Shown piece by piece: positions 60,450 through 64,000 of a stretch of 64,000 nucleotides of DNA (positions are counted from its first letter, which is position 1; each line of letters starts with the position of its first letter). Source of the DNA: Rhodobacterales bacterium (lineage in GTDB: Bacteria > Pseudomonadota > Alphaproteobacteria > Rhizobiales > Stappiaceae); the NCBI GenBank assembly GCA_008107755.1, contig VIRH01000027.1, forward strand, positions 1 through 64,000. The letters run 5' to 3'. A program made the translations under genes and the position numbers. Under the pieces are notes generated by a model. That model ran no database searches. It was given only the letters and a program-made list of their open reading frames with translations, and was not told the origin of the DNA.

Positions 60450-61379
60450 ATGCCCGACAAAATGGCATTTGGAGCCAAACAGCACTTGCGTCTGATCCTG
60501 AATGGAAAATCGGCCGATCGGGAAGACGTCAGAAATTCGGTAGAGGCAGTGCGCCAGATGGGGCACAAGATTTCAGTCCGTGTCACCTATGAGGCGGGTG
60601 ACGTCAGGCGTCTTGCAGGTGAAGCCTTGCGCGACCATGAGGGCAAGCCCATCGACACGGTTGTTGCCGGCGGCGGCGACGGGACACTTCAGGAAGTTCT
60701 CGACGGGGTCATGCAGAACCTCGGGGAAGACGAGACCCCGCCGTTTTCATTTGCCGTTCTTCCGCTCGGGACCGCAAACGATTTTGCGAACCAGATCGGT
60801 CTCGACCCTGCCGATATTCATTCCTGTCTGAGGTTCGCAGCTCTCGCCGATCCCAAGCCGACCGACATCGGCAACGTCAATGGAAGCGTCTTCCTGAACA
60901 TGGCGACAGGCGGTTTCGGCACGGAAGTCACCGCCCAGACAGACCCGCAGCTGAAGCGTGTTCTGGGTGGGGCGGCCTATCTTTTCACCGGCCTCAACCG
61001 TTTTTCGGAACTCTCCGCGTGTGAAGGCCGGATAGAAGCCGATGACTTCTCCTGGGAAGGCTCCTTCCTCGCGATCGCCGTCGGCAACGGCCAGCAGGCG
61101 GGCGGCGGCATCCGCCTGTGCCCCCACGCAAAGCTGGATGACGGTTTCCTCGACCTGACGATCGTGCCTTTTCCGAAATCGGGCACCGTCTTCGACCTTC
61201 TTGCGGTTCTTCTGGAAAGCGGCGTGGAGGAAACACACACGCGTTTCATCCAGCGCCGGGTGCGCGACCTCAAGATCAAGACCGAAAAGAACTTCCAGTT
61301 CAACCTGGACGGCGAACCCAAAAATGGACAGGACTGGCAGATTGGAATAAGGCAGCACCGGATCAGGATGAGGCGCTGA
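60450..61379 (+). CDS. YegS/diacylglycerol kinase-family lipid kinase
   Basis: A 309-residue lipid kinase. The nucleotide-binding motif is VVAGGGDGTLQEVLDGVMQN near residue 75, followed by FAVLPLGTANDFANQIGLDP and LNMATGGFGTEVTAQTDPQL; LDDGFLDLTIVPFP gives the conserved C-terminal Asp-Gly. YegS-type enzymes phosphorylate diacylglycerol or phosphatidylglycerol with ATP. The start ATG 60450 is close to an AAGGA stretch; ATG 60462 is an alternative. The next gene is convergent. Confidence 0.9.
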   Translation: MPDKMAFGAKQHLRLILNGKSADREDVRNSVEAVRQMGHKISVRVTYEAGDVRRLAGEALRDHEGKPIDTVVAGGGDGTLQEVLDGVMQNLGEDETPPFSFAVLPLGTANDFANQIGLDPADIHSCLRFAALADPKPTDIGNVNGSVFLNMATGGFGTEVTAQTDPQLKRVLGGAAYLFTGLNRFSELSACEGRIEADDFSWEGSFLAIAVGNGQQAGGGIRLCPHAKLDDGFLDLTIVPFPKSGTVFDLLAVLLESGVEETHTRFIQRRVRDLKIKTEKNFQFNLDGEPKNGQDWQIGIRQHRIRMRR

Positions 61380-61457
61380 CCCGCCTCACCGCTATGCGAG
61401 CACGGTCTTGTGCGCAAGACTTGGGATACCCCGTGAGCGCATGCCTTGTTTGAAGGC

Positions 61458-62519
61458 TTAGCTTAGACCCACCAACCGCGCATACGCCGCGCAGACACCT
61501 TCTTCCGAATAACTCTCCCGAAGAAATGCACCGGCATTTGTTGTGAGGTCCGTCGTCATGTGCGGCGAGTTGATAATCCGGGTGATGGACGCGCCCAAGC
61601 CATCAACATCCGCACAGGGCGAAAGCAGGCCTGTCTTGCCGTGCTCGATCAGCCAGCTTGGCCCGGGCGATGCTGTTGCGACAACGGGCAGACCAGCGTT
61701 CCAGCCCTCCAGGACGACGTTGCCGAGGGGTTCGGCGTCGGCGGGGCAGACGAGGATGTCGGCGGCCTTGAGGAAGGGCGCGGGGTCACGCTGCCAGCCA
61801 AGGAAGTGGGTGCGGTTGCCGACGCCGAGGTCGGCTGCAAGGGCCTTCATGTCGTCCATCAGGTCACCATCGCCGATCAGCCAGGCGTGGACGCTCTCTG
61901 GCAGCTTTGAAAGAGCCCTGATCAGAAGGTCGAAGCGTTTGCGTTCCACGAAGCGGCCAAGAGCGATGAGGATGGTTGCATCCTGCGGCGTGTCGAAGGC
62001 GCTGCGGTCGACAGGTTGAAGATCCGTCGGCAGCGGATCAACGAAATTGCTGATCATGTGCGCCCGGTCCGCCGGCCATCCCATTTCGACTGCCTGGCGC
62101 ACGATTTCCGGCGTGTTGCCGATCAGGTCTTCCACGTTGCCATAGGTGTGGAACCCGTCCGGAAAATCGCCGAGACGCAGGAAGGTGCGCATGTCGGGAC
62201 CGGGCTTCGGCAGCCATTTGCTGGCCGGGCTCATCCAGCCGAGCGTCGCACGGGCACCGAATTTGCGGATCTCGCGGGAAATGTGCCAGCGCACGAAGTG
62301 ACGCTTGATGTGGGAGCGGCTGAATTTCAGCTCGCGCACGTCGCAATGTTCGGCGAGTTCGTCGCGCCAGGGTCGGTTCGGACGGATAAACGCGATCTGC
62401 CTGACACCGCGCTTGGCGAGTGCCCGCGACAGGCGCACGAAAAAACGTTCGGCGCCGCCGTCGACGCCAAGGTGAATATGGGCGAGCCGGCCGGGGGTGG
62501 ATGGCATCTCAGTGGCCAT
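61458..62519 (-). CDS. Family 4 glycosyltransferase (GT-B)
   Basis: A 353-residue GT-B glycosyltransferase. The acceptor-side glycine loop is near the start (RLAHIHLGVDGGAERFFVRL), and the donor-binding C-terminal motif is visible: LIALGRFVERKRFDLLIRAL, and VCPADAEPLGNVVLEGWNAG, the E-x7-E motif of GT1/GT4 enzymes. It probably transfers a sugar nucleotide to a lipopolysaccharide or other surface glycan. Its start overlaps the stop of the GT2 gene by 11 bp, so the two are co-translated. Confidence 0.9.
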   Translation of the reverse strand: MATEMPSTPGRLAHIHLGVDGGAERFFVRLSRALAKRGVRQIAFIRPNRPWRDELAEHCDVRELKFSRSHIKRHFVRWHISREIRKFGARATLGWMSPASKWLPKPGPDMRTFLRLGDFPDGFHTYGNVEDLIGNTPEIVRQAVEMGWPADRAHMISNFVDPLPTDLQPVDRSAFDTPQDATILIALGRFVERKRFDLLIRALSKLPESVHAWLIGDGDLMDDMKALAADLGVGNRTHFLGWQRDPAPFLKAADILVCPADAEPLGNVVLEGWNAGLPVVATASPGPSWLIEHGKTGLLSPCADVDGLGASITRIINSPHMTTDLTTNAGAFLRESYSEEGVCAAYARLVGLS

Positions 62520-63456
62520 CGATCACATCGTAATAGCCGTGGGTGCTGCCCACGAGGCCCCGCAGGTTGCCAGAGCCTTTCATGAGGCGGATCAGGCCAT
62601 AATAATAGAGTTTCTCACCGCGCCGCCTGGCGAACGGCTTCATGACAAATCCGACCACAGTCGCCAGCGTGCCGAAGAACATGCGCCGGAAGGACTTCGG
62701 GATGAAGTGCAGGGCCGCCTTGAACCGGCCCTCACGCAGCACGACGTTGTACGCGCCGGAGGTAGCGGCCATGTGCATGCGGCTCATGAGGCGGCGCGGC
62801 GTGACGCGAGAGGCGGGAATATCTTCCTCCACCCAGGCGTCATCGACCCAGATCATCTTCGCTCCGGCAGCATGGGTGCGGCGGAAGAAGTCGATGTCCT
62901 CGCTGCCGAAGGTCAGGCGCTCGTCGAAGCGCAGTCCGAGCCCGTCCGGACGAACGATCCTGGCATGAAGCAGAACGTTGTTGGTCGGGGCTTCGGTGAT
63001 GATCGTGCCCGTCGGGCGCGGCTTCAGAAGCTGCGATTTCCACCAGTGTGGCGCGGGCTGTTCATAGATCCGGCGAACCGGCCCGTTGCCGACCTCCGCC
63101 TGGTGCTCTCGGCAGGCGGACAGCAGTCTTTCGATCCAGTCCGGCTCCGCCCGCTCGTCATCGTCGATCAGGGCGATCCAGTCAGGCTGATGCTCCAGCG
63201 CCGCTTCGAGCGCACTGTTGCGGGCAAATGGGATGCCCTTGCGCGGTTCGTGGTAGAAGAACACCGGGAGCGACAGTTTCGCTTTCGTCTCTTCAGCGGC
63301 GGTGCCGGTGAAATACGGGGCGGGATCATTCTCCACCACGACGATCGACAGTTCCGTTCCCTCTGGCTGGGCCAGACCGTCGAGGCTTGCAAGGCATGCC
63401 TGCAGCATTTTGGGCCGCTGCGCGGTGCACACGGCGATGACCAGTTTCTGGGTCAT
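62509..63456 (-). CDS. Family 2 glycosyltransferase (GT-A)
   Basis: A 315-residue enzyme. ATG 63456 (MTQKLVIAVCTAQRPKMLQA) starts the GT-A fold; the metal-binding DxD-type motif is in DWIALIDDDERAEPDWIERL, followed by the acceptor loop region FGSEDIDFFRRTHAAGAKMI with E-D. A short hydrophobic segment near residue 265 (MFFGTLATVVGFVMKPF) may anchor it to the membrane. It likely builds surface polysaccharide together with the GT4 protein. The preceding frame to 63513 is excluded for lack of a ribosome site. Confidence 0.9.
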   Translation of the reverse strand: MTQKLVIAVCTAQRPKMLQACLASLDGLAQPEGTELSIVVVENDPAPYFTGTAAEETKAKLSLPVFFYHEPRKGIPFARNSALEAALEHQPDWIALIDDDERAEPDWIERLLSACREHQAEVGNGPVRRIYEQPAPHWWKSQLLKPRPTGTIITEAPTNNVLLHARIVRPDGLGLRFDERLTFGSEDIDFFRRTHAAGAKMIWVDDAWVEEDIPASRVTPRRLMSRMHMAATSGAYNVVLREGRFKAALHFIPKSFRRMFFGTLATVVGFVMKPFARRRGEKLYYYGLIRLMKGSGNLRGLVGSTHGYYDVIDGH

Positions 63457-63650
63457 GTCAGGGTCTCGGATCGTTGGTGGGCGTCTCGCCGGTTCGCGCA
63501 GGGTTTGGCCCAACTCCCTTTCCGTGTCAAAGGATTTCGCCCGGCGTTTTGCCGAAATTTCCTTTCCAGCATCCGGCCCCCGCGCTACGCTTTGTCTCTG
63601 GCCCTTTGAAAAGCCGCATCGAAGCGGGCCGTGTTTTTGGGAGGAAACAC

Positions 63651-64000
63651 ATGAAGGGAATGATGATGCACCGTCCGCTGAACATTGCGGACCTCATCAC
63701 CTTTGCCGCGGAAAATCATCCGCAGGGCGAGATCGTTTCCGTGCGCACGGAAGGCGACATCCATCGCACCACCTATGCGCAAACGGCAGGGCGCATCGCC
63801 CAGCTGGCGCACGGCCTGAAGCACCTCGGGATCGCCCGCGGTGACCGGATCGCGACCCTTGCCTGGAACGGCTATCGGCATTTCGAGCTTTATTACGCGA
63901 TCTCCGGCATCGGGGCGGTCTGCCACACGATCAATCCGCGTCTGTCGGCGGAGCAGATGACCTACATCTTCAATCATGCAAAGGACCGGATGCTGTTCGT
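63651..64000 (+). CDS. AMP-dependent acyl-CoA synthetase/ligase, N-terminal part (cut by window end)
   Basis: The frame opens at ATG 63651 behind a strong GGGAGG site and is still open at 64000, giving 116 complete codons (MKGMMMHRPLNIADLITFAA ...). The start matches medium/long-chain fatty-acid CoA ligases of the AMP-binding (ANL) superfamily: LAHGLKHLGIARGDRIATLA and YYAISGIGAVCHTINPRLSA are conserved N-terminal elements. The P-loop (SSGTTGxPK), the A5 motif and the catalytic lysine are beyond the window. It should activate a carboxylic acid as an acyl-AMP and then an acyl-CoA. Confidence 0.85.
   Translation, partial: MKGMMMHRPLNIADLITFAAENHPQGEIVSVRTEGDIHRTTYAQTAGRIAQLAHGLKHLGIARGDRIATLAWNGYRHFELYYAISGIGAVCHTINPRLSAEQMTYIFNHAKDRMLF

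Overview
The window looks like a chromosome segment of a GC-rich alphaproteobacterium. The best clues are an mmcB gene preceded by an alphaproteobacterial LexA box (GTTC-N7-GTTC, 45255-45269), an xylFHG-xylBA set with a ROK-type XylR, a glutaryl-CoA dehydrogenase divergent from a GcvA-like LysR gene, and a persulfide/sulfide operon of the Blh/SQR type. A Stappiaceae relative (Labrenzia/Roseibium-like) is my guess; the genus cannot be fixed from this sequence alone. No rRNA, tRNA, CRISPR array or replication origin was seen.

Layout. 1-1580 is the edge of a mobile region: the end of an IS3-family element sits inside a tyrosine-recombinase remnant, followed by a HEAT-repeat protein with less GC-rich coding than the rest. 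2024-7907 is a mixed accessory block: a LuxR-type regulator, a truncated autotransporter-like ORF, a B12-binding-type radical SAM enzyme, an M15 peptidase without a signal peptide, and an SLC13 permease with RCK_C domains. 7965-18507 is a carbohydrate locus: a binding-protein-dependent ABC importer, two xylose-isomerase-like TIM barrels, a Gfo/Idh/MocA dehydrogenase, an aldo/keto reductase and a divergent LacI regulator with two palindromic operators. An 800-bp array of palindromic repeats lies inside this locus.

18778-26322 is the most unusual region: a compact seven-gene V/A-type ATPase operon in the order B-D-I-K-E-DUF2764-A. Its gene content is the one known from Chlamydiae and Bacteroidetes, but the order is circularly permuted. 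The proteolipid keeps the residue pattern of sodium-binding K subunits. 26414-32823 links to pyrimidine metabolism: an orphan NMT1/THI5-type binding protein behind a near-perfect RutR-type palindrome, then (after a second repeat array of exactly 195-bp period and two membrane proteins) the preT/preA dihydropyrimidine dehydrogenase genes.

33211-44563 is the xylose region. xylR(ROK) on the minus strand is translationally coupled (ATGA overlaps) to a di-heme cytochrome c and an ASPIC/UnbV (CRTAC1) protein. xylF-xylH-xylG-xylB-xylA run divergently, with stem-loops after xylF and xylG and a terminator after xylA. 44736-51254 holds the SOS gene mmcB, a small exported protein, and a five-gene sulfur operon (YeeE/YedE pair, Blh, DUF442-SQR fusion, SulP). 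51403-64000 contains a DedA-PAP2-LssY-type fusion, a two-domain PPK2, a class V aminotransferase, an N-formylglutamate amidohydrolase homologue, gcdH with its LysR gene, a YegS-type lipid kinase, two glycosyltransferases and the start of an acyl-CoA ligase cut by the window end.
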